The position numbers and the translations under genes were made by a program. The notes below the pieces were generated by a model, which was given only the letters and a program-made list of their open reading frames with translations, did not search any database and was not told where the DNA came from. This document shows, piece after piece, positions 1-10,033 of a DNA stretch of 25,037 nucleotides (the first letter of the stretch is position 1; each line of letters starts with the position of its first letter). This DNA is from Polyrhizophydium stewartii (Eukaryota; Chytridiomycota; Chytridiomycetes; Rhizophydiales): positions 1-25,037 of the forward strand of contig JADGIZ010000115.1 in NCBI GenBank assembly GCA_027604665.1, given 5' to 3'.

Positions 1-511
1 CAGCAGCGCATCGTGGCGGTGGCCACTCCATCCGCATCTGGCCAAGCGCCGTGATCCGCCAGCTTCACATGCCGCCGGCCTCGCAAGCCCCCCGCTGCGC
101 CGTGCTCGCCGCACATCCCGCAGCGCATCCGCATCACCCGCGCCAAGACCGCACGGCCGCGCTCGACGCCGGCCGCCCATACAGCGCAAGACCTCAACCA
201 GTATCTAAACTTTGCACTGCCCTCATGACTCCGCACCGCCCGAGCTGGACCATCGGCCCCGCCCGCACAGGGGCCGCCGCCGCGTGCGATGGCCGCCTCG
301 CCGCAATACCACCGCTTGCTTGCATTCCCGCGCCGCACGGCCGCACGCCCTCATAAAGCGCACTCTGTTGCATCACAGCGGCTCTCTGGCTGGAGCCATC
401 AGCCTCCACAATCATGTCCCGGTCCGCTCGAGGCAGAGAGCCGCAGCAAGCTGATGCTGGACCGGCGCTGCAAAGGAACTCGGTGTGTATTTCGTCAGCC
501 ATATGAGCGCA
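1..511. other. No supportable gene; region downstream of the MFS gene
   Basis: Both strands have short open frames of 60-100 codons here, but they are Ala/Arg/Pro/His-rich, resemble no family and look like chance frames in GC-rich DNA. The first 350 bases could be the tail of a gene starting left of the window, since one frame is open from the left edge to about 356, but nothing in it is recognisable. The stretch next to 512 should hold the 3' UTR of the minus-strand transporter. Confidence 0.5.
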
Positions 512-2383
512 TCACGCACTTCGCACGGCTCTTCGCCAATACAACAGCATGCTAACAACAATGCAAGACACAGAGAGCCAAAAGGCAACTGCAAAGCTCC
601 CGCGGAAGCACTCTGGGCCGCGGCAGACGCGATGTTCGGCCGAGCCCGATGCAAACGGCATTCCTACTGTTTGAGCCACGGTAACCGTCGAGTCGTACAC
701 CCAGCCAAAAAGAAAAGAAAAGAATTGGCCGCCAAAAGCAGGGACCACGGTCATCCATCCCCAGTTGCTCCCAAAGTTCTGGTAGCCAAAGAACTCGCCG
801 ACCAGCACGGGGGTGATGGTCCAAACCGCGCCATAGGCCATGCCAAACAGAACAGAGGCCACGATGAGCTGGTCGAGTGTCGTTGTCATGCACATCAAAC
901 CCGACGCCAGCGCAGAGAGAATTGCGCCGACACTGGCCCATGCCACGCGGGGAATCGAGAGGTGTCGGAAGCAAACGTCTGATATCAGACCGATGATGAT
1001 GCGGCTTGAGAAGCCTAGCAGCGACAGCAGGATGACATGGGTCTTTTGCGCGCTCTGGACGGCCGGATCCGATGAATCCTGGTCCGGCGGAGAAAGCGAC
1101 AAGATGATCGCACCAACGTTTCCAATGTACATCAGCCCTGCCCCGACAATCGTGAAAACAGTGTATGCCAGGAGATATGCGTCTGAGAAATAGAAGCATG
1201 AGATATTCTGGATCTCAAAGTCTCGCATAGCTCTGGCCTCTTCAACAACATCGACGCTGGGCTGCTGGTCTGCGCCACGGATGAGCTCGCCGGCTGTGCC
1301 TGTGGCCAAATCCTCGTGGTCATAGCCGTCAACAAGCTGATGGGGCGATAGATGGGGCAGCGCATTCGAAGACGACGAGGACTCGAGCGACGACACGCGA
1401 GACGGAGAGCGATGGCGTCGAGGAGAGCGCAGAGTGGAAGCTGCGCTTGTGCCTTGGTGCGCTGGGAGCAGCGGCGAGGTCTCTGTTGCGTCTCGGGCCA
1501 GATGATCGGCATCCTGGCCGTTGCTCTCGTCCGGCTCGATCTGAATCTGGTCCAGAGACGGCGTCCCGGCTGGAGCTGCAGGCTGAGTCATGTCTCGTAG
1601 GGTGAATGCTGCGACGGCGTTGAAAGCGAAGCAGGAGGCGCCGAGGAACCAGAGGAAGCCACCAATGTCGAGCGAGCGGACGCCGTCCTCGTCCGTCGCC
1701 TGGAACAGCCACGAGCCGAGCTGCGTGAAGAAGAAGGCCGAGAGGCCAAAGAATGCGACCGTGACGCCGACTGCGGCACCGCGGTGCTGCACGGGCCAGT
1801 TGCGGTAGTTTGTGGCGAGCGAGCAGTGGTAGCAGGCCGCGCTGCCGATGCCGATGCACAGGTAGATCAGAGCAAGGACAAGAAAGTGCGGCTGCGGGAT
1901 GTCGCCGACGTATGCCGACGCAACGAGCGCATATCCGACGAATATGGCGCCTCCACCGCCAAGGAAGAAGGCTGCGGACATGGTTCGGTGGCGGTCCACA
2001 AGGCCGCTGCGAGTGGGCGTCAGCGGATGTCGCCCTCATCGGCGTGAATGCCAAGGCAGCAGCCGAGCTGGCCCGCACGGCGCGGTGCGCGGGCGAGGCG
2101 GCGCCTACCCAAAGAGTGGCCCGCTGATGTATATTCCGGAGCTCCCACACATGGCGATGAAGGCTGTCTGGCTCTGTGTGAGGCCGAGCGCCGTCGAGAG
2201 CTGGGTGCCATAGAGCGAGAACAGGTACGCAGTGCCCGCGGACATCATGACGAGGCTGGCGGAGAGCAGCGACACGACCAGGCCGGCCGTGGGCACCACT
2301 CCAGGAGGCTTCGCGGCGGCTGCGGTGGACGCAGCGGCGGCAGCCCTCTGAGTCGGCGGTGCGCGGCCGGGCGGCGAGACCAT
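512..2383 (-). CDS. MFS transporter, Mch1/nodulin-like family
   Basis: Predicted 589-residue multi-pass membrane transporter of the major facilitator superfamily, closest in appearance to fungal Mch1-like (monocarboxylate-transporter-homologue/nodulin-like) proteins. Its substrate cannot be read from sequence. Exon 1 is 2383-2109 and exon 2 is 2006-512. The 102-bp intron has a GTAGGC donor, CTGAC near the 3' end and a CAG acceptor, and it preserves frame across a split Gly codon. TM1 lies at about residues 31-58. The joined sequence restores the MFS motif A loop (GGLVDRHRT, residues 92-100) between TM2 and TM3, which supports the splice. A hydrophilic loop of about 130 residues (roughly 230-360) separates the two six-helix halves. 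It carries an acidic dileucine motif (ETSPLL), a type used for vacuolar or lysosomal sorting. The ATG at 2381-2383 is the only in-frame ATG ahead of TM1. It is divergent from the tetraspanin gene. Confidence 0.88.
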
Positions 2384-2851
2384 TGTGCGAGCCGGTGAGA
2401 GCCGGTTGCCGGTGTCGCCGCTGCCCGGCCGTGCCGCCGGCCAATCAGCGCCGCGGGTCGGTTAATCCGCCGACGGGCACGAGGCTGGCAGCGGCCCCTC
2501 TGGCCGGCGGAGTTTGGTCAGCGGCCTCTTGGTCGGATCGCCCGTCGCGATGATGATTGGGGGCCCTGTGCAACCGAGGGGCCAGGCAGCAACGCAGAGG
2601 GCCGGCCGTGCGTGCGAGCATGCGAAATATACGCGAGGGTAAGATGCACCAGAGGACGGCATGTTTGGCGGTAAGCACAGATCCGACCCAATAGGCGGCC
2701 CATAAGTGCCCGCGCGCGAGCCTGGCATTACCGCGGCTGCCGCAAAACGCTTGTTGGCACCTTCGGCGGCCGCAGAGCTCAAGTGTGCGACGAACGTCCG
2801 AGCAGCCTCTCAGCAGAGCAGCGTGCGAAACAGCAACTGCGGACGGCACGG
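2384..2851. promoter_or_regulatory. Divergent intergenic region between MFS and tetraspanin genes
   Basis: These 468 bp separate two start codons facing away from each other, so both promoters and 5' leaders must lie here. The frame of the plus-strand gene is open back to a GTG at 2783, but the first ATG is at 2852. I see no convincing TATA box or other named element. Confidence 0.5.
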
Positions 2852-4706
2852 ATGCACGGCGCCGTGCTGTCACAGGACGGCTCGTCGCAGCCAACAGGGC
2901 AGGAGATAATTGAAGCGCACCACAAACAGCACGTCGTTGCAAAGCCCGCGCGTGTGTACCTGGCGTACGAGACGCCTTCGGCGGACTCGAGTCTCCTCGA
3001 AGCGTACGGAGGCGTGAGCGGCCGAAGCAGCCTGCGGCCCGAGTACAGGAAGTTTGACGACGAGTACCGAAGCCGGCAGCATCGGAACGCGCAGTCAGAC
3101 ACAAGCCAGTCCATGGACGACCCACACGAACATGACGGCGACCACGGCGACCACGCGCTGCAGACCTACGTGCTTGGGAATGGCGCTGCTTCGCAAGAAA
3201 GCAGCGGCAGCCACGCGCGGCCGATCGAGCACCACTTTCAACGCTTGCAGCCTCCCCTGCCTCTCCATGACAGAAATCCAGCGCATTACTATCCCGCGGT
3301 TATCTACGGCGGCCACGATATGCGTCCTGCAGCCTCGGCAGCTGAGGCGCAACAGGCGAGTATCGTGATCGAGGAGGCCGATTATTCCTCTAAAAGCCAG
3401 TGGTTGTACCCCGCGGCCTCATCGCGTGATGCAGGGGGCAAGCGCGTGACTCTGACGAGCGTCGAGGAGTACAAGGAATACTTGAGCATGACGCTGTCGT
3501 CTGTTACCGACGACAACCAGCGCGCGCCGGCATGCGGCATTTTTGGGTGGGCGTTGTGCGGGACGGGCAAGAAAGCAGCTCCTCCGCGCATTCCTGCCAA
3601 CTACTGGCGTGCATCGGCGACATCTTCTTTGTTTCATACATTTGAGCAGCGCATGCGCGAGTCGAGATATGCGAAAGTCGCCATAGTGGCCGGCATTCTG
3701 ATTGTAAGTCGCAGCTGCGCTTGCTCCCAAGCCACTTTTTGCGACCGCTGCTGACGGTTCTTGGCGTCAGCTTGTGATCCCTGCACTGACGCTGCTCAGC
3801 TTTCTCGTGCTCGTGTGGACAGGCGAGGCGCCATACGCTTCTGTGTTCAAGGCAGTCAACCAAACGGTCTTGCAGATCGCGACGGTGACAGCGGCATACA
3901 TCACTGCGCATGGCATCTTTGGCTTGTGGAGCGTGTCGCGCGGCAGCAAGCGCATGATGGTCTGGTTCGCGGTGCTTCTTGTCCCGACACTTGCTGGCCA
4001 AATTGCCCTCGGCTACACGAGCTACAAGTGGATCAACCAGCCGCATTTCGAGAGGCGACTGACTGAACAATACCAGCTGATGTACACCGATGAGACTCGC
4101 CAGACAATCCAAACGACGGTAAGCCTTGTCGTTACGTGCGCCAATTTCTCGTCATTGACGACGCTGACGGTAGCCCAGTTCAATTGCTGCGGCCTTTGGT
4201 CGAGCTTCGACTACCCTGTCGTCGATGGTGTCCACTGCTTGCAAAACCTCTCGCCTTCGCAGTTCAACGACACGACTGGCGCGAGCGGCGCGACTGGCGC
4301 GGCCATGGTGGCTGGCGATGCAGGCTCTCAAGCTACCAGCTCTGGCATCAGCTCTACTGAGCCCGACCGCACAAGCGATGACGGCGCTGATCAGCAGGCC
4401 ACCAGCGAGCAAACAGAGCAGGAGGACCTTGTGCGATCGAAGCATAGGCGTGGACGTACATTGAACGACTCGCCAGGCGAGGCGACCCACTTGGAGCTGG
4501 ATGGGCGGGGCACACTGGGCCGGTACCAGCAGCAGGAGTCTCCAGCACAGCAGCTGCCCAGCGCGAGCGTTGGCGGCTGCTGGGTCGGGCTCAGCAGCTT
4601 CGCACGTTCCTTTTTACAGGCATTCTACACGATGGCGTTTGTGCATCTCGCAGTCACCATCGTCGTTTTTGTCCTTTCGGTTCTCTCCATCAACAGGATC
4701 GAGTGA
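2852..4706 (+). CDS. Tetraspanin-like protein with long N-terminal cytosolic region
   Basis: Predicted 575-residue four-pass membrane protein. Exons are 2852-3703, 3771-4118 and 4179-4706. Intron 1 (67 bp) is GTAAGT..CAG with CTGAC before the acceptor, and intron 2 (60 bp) is GTAAGC..CAG with CTGAC. Splicing intron 2 puts the tetraspanin hallmark CCG (FNCCGLW, Cys403-Cys404) directly after a helical stretch, as in the family. Intron 2 is a multiple of three with no stop, so it also reads through. TM1 is about 276-300, TM2 318-340, TM3 347-370 and TM4 549-571. The large loop between TM3 and TM4 holds CCG plus at least two more Cys and is Ser/Thr/Gln-rich, longer than usual. The about 275-residue N-terminal region is His/Asp/Ser-rich and unlike typical tetraspanins, which start almost at TM1. 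The start is the first ATG; an in-frame GTG lies upstream. Tetraspanins organise membrane protein assemblies. The family call rests on topology and CCG only. Confidence 0.72.
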
Positions 4707-4912
4707 GCGGCATGCATCGCTGCCCTTTGCGTCCGCGAGATATATAAGCTTTGCATATTTAGATGACATGCTGCTACTTGGCCATAATACAGAGCATCGC
4801 ATGCGCTGTTTTCGCTGAGGCCTGCCTATGATCAAATCTTTGGCCTGGCATCAGGCCGTGCTCAGATTCAACAGCCAGATCTGCGAAGAGGCTTCATTTT
4901 GGATCCGCTGAC

Positions 4913-6588
4913 TCAGAGGCCGGGCCCGCTGGCTGCCGAGGACGGTGGTAGGCTGGGCAGCTCAACAAGAGGATCAGTTTGCATGTGAGCGGGAATGTCC
5001 GAGGCCATCGTCGTGTACGCGAGCTGCTGAAGCGCGGTTGTTGTTGACACGGCCGACTGCGCTCCAGATGAGAGGGACAGCAGGCCCGTTGATGTCTGCC
5101 GATCCAAGAGACTTGCCGAGCCGGGAGGGCTATGGTAGTGCGAAGACGTCACGTTCGATGAGAGATGCCCCTGGTATATCAGAGGAGGCCATGGCTGCGA
5201 CGCATATGGGTTGTTGTGACGGGGGCCGAGTGCAAACGAAGGCGATATCGACGGCACGTACACCGATGACGGCAACGACGCCATACCCGTATGGCTGCTG
5301 GTCTCGAGCATAAGTGACAGGGCAGAGTCGGCCGCCGTCGGCGTGGAAACGCCTGTACCAAGGTGCTTCCTGCGCCCGCTGCCTTCGCTTCGGCTTTTGA
5401 GAGCAAGAACAAGGCCACCGATGATCACGGCGAGCAGCGCGATCCCACCAGTGCTGATGCCGATCAGGGCGACGAGGCTGAAGCCTGTCTCTGTCGTTGT
5501 TGGTGCCGAGCTTGTTGGCGACGGCGGCGGATTCTCCGTCCTGCTGGTCTTCGGCCATGCGTTCTTTGGGTTTTGGGACGCAAAGTCGCTCGAAGTCTTG
5601 ATCGGAATAGCGTCCGCATAGAGATAGTCGAAATTGATGTCGGGATAGCACAGCGTTTTGCCAGGCTGGGCAGGCTTGTGCGGAAAGACCACGTCCTCGC
5701 ACTTCCCGGTGCATGAGTTGGTCGGGCAGATGCGCGTTGTGCCGTTGCTGCTGTTCTCGTCAAAGACTGTGATGATCCACGCCTGCGGTGTTGCCGGCGT
5801 GCATTCTGGGCCAGAGCGGGTCAGCACCAGGTCCTGCCTGTCACGCGAGGCGGGCGGGAGGACCGAGCTCGACGTGGAAATACCTTCAAATATGTAGTAA
5901 ATGCTGGCAGAGTTGACATGTGTGCTGCAGGCCGTCGGAGAACGCTTGCTTGCGAGGGCGACAATGATTGCGGACGAAATCGCTCCGCCGCCTTGGTTCC
6001 TGACAATCTGCGACTTGATGTCACTTTGGATTGGGGATAGCGAGCGCAGCAGCAAAAAGCGGGGCGGCAAGGCGTGCCGGCGGATGGGCCGCAGGGCGGA
6101 GCTTCTGATGAGCACAACGCTGCAGCATAGCACAACTCCAAGCTGCCAGGTAGCTCGCGGAGGGGAGCATGCAGGTGACCAAACCTTATCCTGAGCGTGT
6201 TGTCGGTTGTGATCAGCTGGTAGTAGTTTCCACACTCTGGCTGAGACTGCAGGCTGATGTCGTTCAAGACAAGGGCGGTGCAGTTCCCAGCCTTGCAGTC
6301 GAGCGTCGGGCAGGTGTACTGCGTTGCCATGGTGTTTCCGCTTTGCACGACAAAGTAGCGACTTTCCTTTGCGTCGGGGTCGGGGACACACGCGGGCTCC
6401 TCCCCGAGAAGCGTTGCGGGGACGATATCGTCCGTGGACAGCTGGTCTGCGGGGACGAAGTTGGACTGGTTTCGGCAGAGCTGCACCGTGACGGTCTGCA
6501 GCCAGCGGGAGGAAGCGGAGGTGGCGAGGAGCGCGGCTGCGGCAAAGGCGGTGCCGGCCGCACGAGTCGCGCGGCTGAGGAAGCGCAT
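4913..6588 (-). CDS. Secreted-domain/one-TM receptor-like protein with duplicated Cys-rich module
   Basis: I do not recognise a named family. Predicted 504 residues, from exon 1 (6588-6185) and exon 2 (6023-4913). The 161-bp intron has a GTTTGG donor and an AAG acceptor; this is the only donor/acceptor pair I found that joins the two frames. Residues 1-28 form a signal peptide (basic start, Ala/Leu core). Residues 29-315 are extracellular with 12 Cys. These fall into two modules of six: 38-67-93-98-103-119 and 167-209-234-239-243-260. Each module contains a CPTxxC core followed by a GxC. Residues 316-343 are a Gly/Ile/Leu/Val transmembrane helix followed by Lys/Arg. Residues 344-504 are a Ser/Pro/Thr-rich cytosolic tail. 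This architecture suits a cell-wall sensor or adhesion-type receptor, which is inference. The start was chosen because it gives a clean signal peptide; an upstream in-frame ATG would bury it. It is divergent from the alpha-arrestin gene. Confidence 0.68.
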
Positions 6589-6883
6589 CGAGCCCACGTG
6601 CAGCGTGCGACGCGGCGGCGGTGCGGGCGTTGGGGTTGAGGGGGAGTGCAGGCAAGTGCGGGCCGCGGAGTCGGGGATGAAGAGGGCGGAGTTGGCGAAC
6701 ATCGTCAGCGCTGCGGCTGAGCCAGCGCGGCCGAGCGTGCTGCGCCGGCGGGTGTCGCACCCCCCTCCCTGCGCGGCGCCCCAGGCGTCAGTCGGCAGCG
6801 TCTGGCCGCGCCAGGCGCTCGCCGCCGCGCAGGCCGTGCAGATCTGACGGAGCCTGGTAACCACGACCCGCACTTTCCTCGAG
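6589..6883. promoter_or_regulatory. Divergent intergenic region, receptor-like gene / alpha-arrestin
   Basis: Only 295 bp lie between the two outward-facing ATGs, so both promoters must share it. The sequence is very GC-rich. I see no TATA box or recognisable operator. Confidence 0.45.
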
Positions 6884-9622
6884 ATGGCGCCGCCGACCGC
6901 GCTGCGTCTCCTGCCGCTCCCGGGCGCCGAGGGCTTCGTCCATGGGCTGTACGGCCTGGAGGAGTGCCGCGTGCGCGGCTTCGTGCGGATCGAGCGCGCG
7001 CAGGGCTCCCAGGCGCCGCTGCACATCAAGGCGCTCACGCTGCAGCTGCGCGGGCTGCTGTGGACCCGCTTCCTGGACACCGTCGACACCTTTGACATGG
7101 TCCGCCGCGAAAAGACCCTGTTCGTCGAGACCCAGCCGCTGTTGCAGGACACGGTGCTGATGCCCGACGAGCTCTCGGGCGCCGTCGACATCCCGTTCGA
7201 GCTCGCGTTCCCGCCGCACGACCCCGTCCCGTCGGGCCACGGCCCCGCACCGCAGCTGCTGCCGCCCGCCTGCTCGGTCTTTGGCCAGAGCTCGCTGCTG
7301 CACTCGTACCAGGCGGCCGTCGAGTATGTGCTCTCGGCGACCCTTGCCGAGGCGGCCGCCAGCACCGCAGCGTCGCTGGCGCAGACCCCGGGCCCGTCAC
7401 CTGCCCCGTCGCCGGCCCCGTCGGCCGCCCCCAGCCGCGGCCGCAGCCGCACGTCGTCCATGGGCGGTGCCGCCGCGGCATCGGCCGCCGCGGCGCCAGG
7501 CACCGACGGCGCGACGACCCGGGGGAGGGCGCCAGGCGGCGCGGCGGCGGACGCAGCGCCTGCTGGGCCGGCGCCGGCGCGGCAGACGGCCGCCGGGCCG
7601 AGCCTGGGGCTGGGCCTGTTCGCCGCAGGCCTTGCAAGCTTGTTCGCGCCGCCGGTGCGCACCGTGTCGGTGTCGCTGGCCCCCTTTGTGACGTACGACC
7701 CGAGGCTGCTGCCGACGGTGATGCACCCCGACCCGCGGCGCTGGCGGTCGGCACCCGGCGCCGCGCCCATCGAGTACGACATCGAGGTCGGCGCAATTGC
7801 GCTCGGCCCAAACGACCCCATCCGCTTTGCATACCGCATGGTCGTCGACCCCGAGTCGGCGCGCCGCGGGGTCCGAGTCCGCAAGGTCAGCTTCGTGCTC
7901 AAGGAGACGCACATTGTCGGCGAGGGCCGCTGCTGCGCGCTCGACGACCGCTCGCGACACTACGCCGTGCACAAGCCGCCCGCCCGAGTCAAGGGCGTCA
8001 CCGAGCTGCTGCGTTGGGAGCATGTCGAGTACTCGCCCGCGTCGCACAGCGACTTCTCGCGATCGCTGTCAAGCGCCTTTGGCCTCGCCTTTGGCGTCGG
8101 ATCCAGTTCATCTCACCCGTCGTCGTCGTCGTCGCTCGCCGCTGCTGCTGCGGCGGCTGGAGGCGGCGCTGTCGGCACAACCAGCGGCGCGAGGAGCAGC
8201 AGCCTGGCCGCATCAGCGGCCACCGGCTCGACGGCCAGCCCGCGACCCAGCGCATCCCACGGCGGCGCCACCTCCTCTGGCACCAGGGGGTTCAATGGCG
8301 GGCCTGGACCGAGCAGCGGCGTCTTGGAGCTCACGCATCTGCGCGAGCCCCAAAAGTCCATCGGCACGCTGCATCGGCCGGGCACCAGGGGCGGTGCCGG
8401 TGACGGCATGTACGTGGAAAACGCAACCATCCTCCACGTGCCCGCGCTCGGCGGGTTCGCCCCAAGCACCGCTAAGCCAATCATCCCCGACGACGACCAC
8501 ATCTGCAAGAAGATCCGGCCGCGAAAGGCGCTGCTGCAGGTCCGCCACAGCGTCCAGGTCTCCATCGAGTTTATCGGCGCCGAGAAGATGTCGATCGAGA
8601 GCGGCGTGTACTTGCTGCCCGTCGGCCACGACGAGTGCGTGCGCGTCCTTGACGAAGACCCCGAGATCCTGCCCAATCTCGACTACGACAAGATTGTCGG
8701 CATCGAGGTTTGGGTGCCCGAGTACTCGGAGCGCGACCCGTTCTTCCCGGACTCGCTCGTGGCGTCTCCCATGCCCTCGCACAGCAACACGGGCAACAGC
8801 TCCCCGCAAGGCTCTCTGCGGGCACCGACTACCAGCGAATACGAAAGTAGCGCTGCCAGCAGCTTGGATGAAGATAGCAACGGCGATCAGGAGAGGCGCG
8901 CTCGAGACGAAGCCTTGTCGGCAGCAGCGCGCTCTTCGAGCAGCGCAGCAAGCGACGAGCACTCGGACGCATCCAGCGATCTTGATTCGAGCGAAAGCAG
9001 CAGTCCAAGCGACGATTCATATGTTTCTGCTGTCCCCGAATCGCCCGCACCGCGATACGAGGATGTTGTCCTTGCGCCGCCGCCAAGCAGGGCTCTTTCA
9101 TCGGCACCATCCACCGAGCTGCTTTCAGCTGCGTTACCTCAAGACGACTTGTTGTTGCGCGCTCGGTCACAGGCTCGGCTTGCATCGCGGCAAGGAGAAG
9201 CATATGTGCAGGATGCGTCTGTCCCAGTGCTCGAGTCTCGCTATTTGTCGCCTTCCACAACACCTGCCGTCAATCTCGAGGACATGGACCCTTTGACTCG
9301 GTTCACGTACGAGCCTCTGTCGATCGCGACCCTTGAGGAGGCCATTTCAGAGGCGATGCGCGACAGTATTGTGCTCGACATCATCAACCTGGACGCCTAT
9401 CACCGCGGAAGGGGCATCCGACGCTATACGAGCGACGAGCAAGCGAGTGAGGCATCCTCGCCCGACGTGCCATCACGCGACATTGTCGATGACGGTCCGA
9501 GCTGGCTCAGTCCGCGGTTCGACCCTGGGTCGGCGGCCTCGCTTATCTATACGCCGCCAAGGATTGCCGCCAGTGCATCAGGCGGTAGCAACAGCAGGCA
9601 CGACAATGACACACGCACATAG
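6884..9622 (+). CDS. Alpha-arrestin (arrestin-related trafficking adaptor-like)
   Basis: Single-exon gene for 912 residues. The first about 165 residues have the arrestin-N pattern: alternating hydrophobic beta strands, a helix-like KALTLQLRG segment, then a Pro-flanked strand before the VEYVLSATL segment. A low-complexity Ala/Pro/Ser linker (about 170-255) follows. The second arrestin-like half (about 290-610) is interrupted by a Ser/Ala/Gly-rich insert (about 405-480) and ends in conserved-looking strands such as VSIEFIGAEKM and EVWVPEYSERDPFF. The tail (about 640-912) is Ser/Asp/Glu-rich and probably disordered. Proteins of this family act at membranes, linking nutrient transporters to Rsp5/Nedd4-type ubiquitin ligases through PPxY motifs. 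Here I find only a degenerate APRY at about residue 722 and no classical PPxY, so a ligase link is uncertain. Its length matches fungal ARTs. The ATG at 6884 is the first in frame. The subfamily (for example Ldb19/Art1-like) is not settled. Confidence 0.82.
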   Translation: MAPPTALRLLPLPGAEGFVHGLYGLEECRVRGFVRIERAQGSQAPLHIKALTLQLRGLLWTRFLDTVDTFDMVRREKTLFVETQPLLQDTVLMPDELSGAVDIPFELAFPPHDPVPSGHGPAPQLLPPACSVFGQSSLLHSYQAAVEYVLSATLAEAAASTAASLAQTPGPSPAPSPAPSAAPSRGRSRTSSMGGAAAASAAAAPGTDGATTRGRAPGGAAADAAPAGPAPARQTAAGPSLGLGLFAAGLASLFAPPVRTVSVSLAPFVTYDPRLLPTVMHPDPRRWRSAPGAAPIEYDIEVGAIALGPNDPIRFAYRMVVDPESARRGVRVRKVSFVLKETHIVGEGRCCALDDRSRHYAVHKPPARVKGVTELLRWEHVEYSPASHSDFSRSLSSAFGLAFGVGSSSSHPSSSSSLAAAAAAAGGGAVGTTSGARSSSLAASAATGSTASPRPSASHGGATSSGTRGFNGGPGPSSGVLELTHLREPQKSIGTLHRPGTRGGAGDGMYVENATILHVPALGGFAPSTAKPIIPDDDHICKKIRPRKALLQVRHSVQVSIEFIGAEKMSIESGVYLLPVGHDECVRVLDEDPEILPNLDYDKIVGIEVWVPEYSERDPFFPDSLVASPMPSHSNTGNSSPQGSLRAPTTSEYESSAASSLDEDSNGDQERRARDEALSAAARSSSSAASDEHSDASSDLDSSESSSPSDDSYVSAVPESPAPRYEDVVLAPPPSRALSSAPSTELLSAALPQDDLLLRARSQARLASRQGEAYVQDASVPVLESRYLSPSTTPAVNLEDMDPLTRFTYEPLSIATLEEAISEAMRDSIVLDIINLDAYHRGRGIRRYTSDEQASEASSPDVPSRDIVDDGPSWLSPRFDPGSAASLIYTPPRIAASASGGSNSRHDNDTRT

Positions 9623-10033
9623 AATGTGCAACCGTTTCGGCTCCGACGTTGGCGGCGCAGCTCGCACTGATGTTGTGCAACGAGGCTGCCAGCCATCCCT
9701 TGACGCTCTCATGGCTTTGATGTCGCAATGCGGCAATGGCTTCGTCGTTGATGACCCATTCCCCCGCCTCTTTATTTGAATCACTCCCGCATTCACTCCT
9801 GCAAGCCCATCTGGGCTTTTCTTGATTTCCCGCTGACTTTGGACTCTCTCCCCCCATCCCCCGTGATATATCTTCAGTTTCTCTGTGTTGTGTTGTGCAT
9901 CATTGCCACTCTGGCCGGACACCCTCTTAATTAAACAGATGAAGCGCCGCATGTTGCGGTTGCCCCAGCGCTCGTGCAGTGCTTTCACTCGTGCTTTCCT
10001 GCACAGAGCCAGGCTCAGCGGTTCGCTCGCTGG
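9623..10033. other. Convergent 3' intergenic region
   Basis: These 411 bp lie between the stop of the alpha-arrestin gene and the stop of the minus-strand gene that follows, so they should contain both 3' UTRs. They include a pyrimidine-rich part (about 9780-9900) and AT-rich patches near 9867 and 9927. Short frames here resemble nothing. Confidence 0.5.

Noticed and set aside
51..356. Possible small gene at the left edge
   Set aside because: Composition is only GC-rich Ala/Arg/Pro/His, with no family resemblance and no supporting splice or start context.
5821..7914. 697-codon minus-strand frame opposite the alpha-arrestin
   Set aside because: Its upstream two thirds is the antisense shadow of the arrestin gene in GC-rich DNA. 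Only its part from 6588 downward is real, as exon 1 of the receptor-like gene.
8119..8140. GTC/GTCG repeat in the alpha-arrestin as a regulatory repeat
   Set aside because: It encodes a poly-Ser run in a low-complexity insert, which explains it fully.
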